Assembly: GCA_963805795.1 (NCBI GenBank)
Contig: CAWDVG010000004.1
Span: 558,001 to 622,000 of the forward strand
Direction of reading: 5' to 3'
From: CAWARU01 sp963805795
GTDB taxonomy: Bacteria; Pseudomonadota; Gammaproteobacteria; UBA6186; Azoamicaceae
Length of the DNA stretch: 64,000 bases
Part shown: positions 63,606-64,000 of the stretch, piece after piece
Numbering within the stretch: the first letter of the stretch is position 1
How the letters are laid out: each line of letters begins with the position of its first letter
The notes under the pieces: model-generated
Told to the model about the DNA's origin: nothing
The model's input: only the letters and a program-made list of their open reading frames with translations
Database searches by the model: none
Translations under genes and position numbers: made by a program

Positions 63606-64000
63606 TTATGGATTCACCAAGGTAAGAATCGCAGAAGCCAAATCTCTAAACCTTGGAACATCTTTCAAGTGCTCAGGTAATTTTCTTGCAGTTGTTTGAC
63701 CATTGCCGGTAAGAACTAACACTGGCTTGGCACCAATAGCAAAAGCGGCTTCTAAGTCCCGGAGCGAATCTCCGATACATAAAGTCTTATTCTCTTTTAA
63801 AGACCAGTTAAACTGCTTTTCAATTTGTTTTAATAAGCCAGGCTTAGGTTTACGGCAATCGCAATTGTCATCCGGGCCATGAGGACAAAAGAACACCCCA
63901 TCGATATGACCCCCTAATTCTTTTAGCATTTTCTGCATCTTTTCATGGATTTTATCGAGCATATTGATATCATATAAACCACGAGCAACCCCAGATTGAT
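63606..64000 (-). CDS. gmhB: D-glycero-beta-D-manno-heptose 1,7-bisphosphate 7-phosphatase, 5' end outside the window
   Basis: GmhB removes the 7-phosphate in ADP-heptose synthesis for the LPS core. The visible C-terminal part belongs to the HAD family: NQSGVARGLYD at the right edge, FFCPHGPDDNCDCRKPKPGL with the zinc-binding Cys/His set, and CIGDSLRDLEAAFAIGAKPV with the acidic HAD motif IV. The frame continues past base 64000. Confidence 0.93.
   Translation of the reverse strand, partial: QSGVARGLYDINMLDKIHEKMQKMLKELGGHIDGVFFCPHGPDDNCDCRKPKPGLLKQIEKQFNWSLKENKTLCIGDSLRDLEAAFAIGAKPVLVLTGNGQTTARKLPEHLKDVPRFRDLASAILTLVNP

Overview
The window is AT-rich gammaproteobacterial chromosome. Gene content and protein style (CioAB-type bd oxidase, DUF2914, HU-like protein, ankyrin, Sel1 and leucine-rich-repeat proteins, several eukaryote-like proteins) suggest a host-associated member of the Legionellales (Legionella/Coxiella/Aquicella-like). 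This is inferred from families, not from a database match.

Layout. 1-2611: polA (minus, cut by the window edge and frame-broken). 2.9-10.9 kb: a DUF2914 gene with an in-frame TGA, glmU-glmS, a SRAP protein, an HU-like protein, a small lipoprotein and uvrD. 11-16.9 kb: accessory block with a leucine-rich-repeat protein, a coiled-coil protein carrying a CheD-like deamidase domain, a MAPEG protein, an ankyrin protein with a possible cysteine-peptidase domain and a coiled-coil protein. 17-26.5 kb: housekeeping genes (ogt, Sua5/TsaC, cytochrome c5, VanX-like dipeptidase, purE, a DUF4143 ATPase, cioAB plus a DUF2474 subunit, rarA). 26.5-31.5 kb: an island between convergent rarA and atpC. It holds a giant Sel1 protein with an MLKL/HeLo-like N-terminus, a group IIC intron tail, duplicated ends of atpC and rarA, and an unknown gene. 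31.5-38.4 kb: the atpIBEFHAGDC operon (minus), with atpA, atpG and atpD frame-broken. 38.5-45 kb: second accessory block with a hypothetical, a DUF1703-type AAA/PD-(D/E)XK protein, a Tiki/EreA-like protein, and a decayed hip toxin-antitoxin locus with three operators at 27-bp steps. 45.1-62.8 kb: the replication-origin region: parB, parA, rsmG, mnmG, mnmE, yidC, yidD, rnpA, rpmH (minus), oriC, then dnaA, dnaN, recF, gyrB (plus). Three parS palindromes lie in and just after recF, matching the parAB genes. An amino-acid permease and a small secreted protein interrupt the usual dnaN-recF-gyrB order. The window ends with a PlsC-like acyltransferase and part of gmhB.

Quality caveat. polA, atpA, atpG, atpD and gyrB carry many single-base indels while neighbouring long genes are intact. 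These are essential, highly conserved genes whose residues remain conserved across the breaks, so sequence error is more likely than true pseudogenes.

Most interesting: the CheD-like domain with conserved Thr-Cys-His spacing in a putative effector; the MLKL/HeLo-Sel1 protein; the hip remnant in which the kinase appears deleted while antitoxin, promoter and operators remain; and the junction-bearing duplication around rarA/atpC. All functions are sequence inferences.
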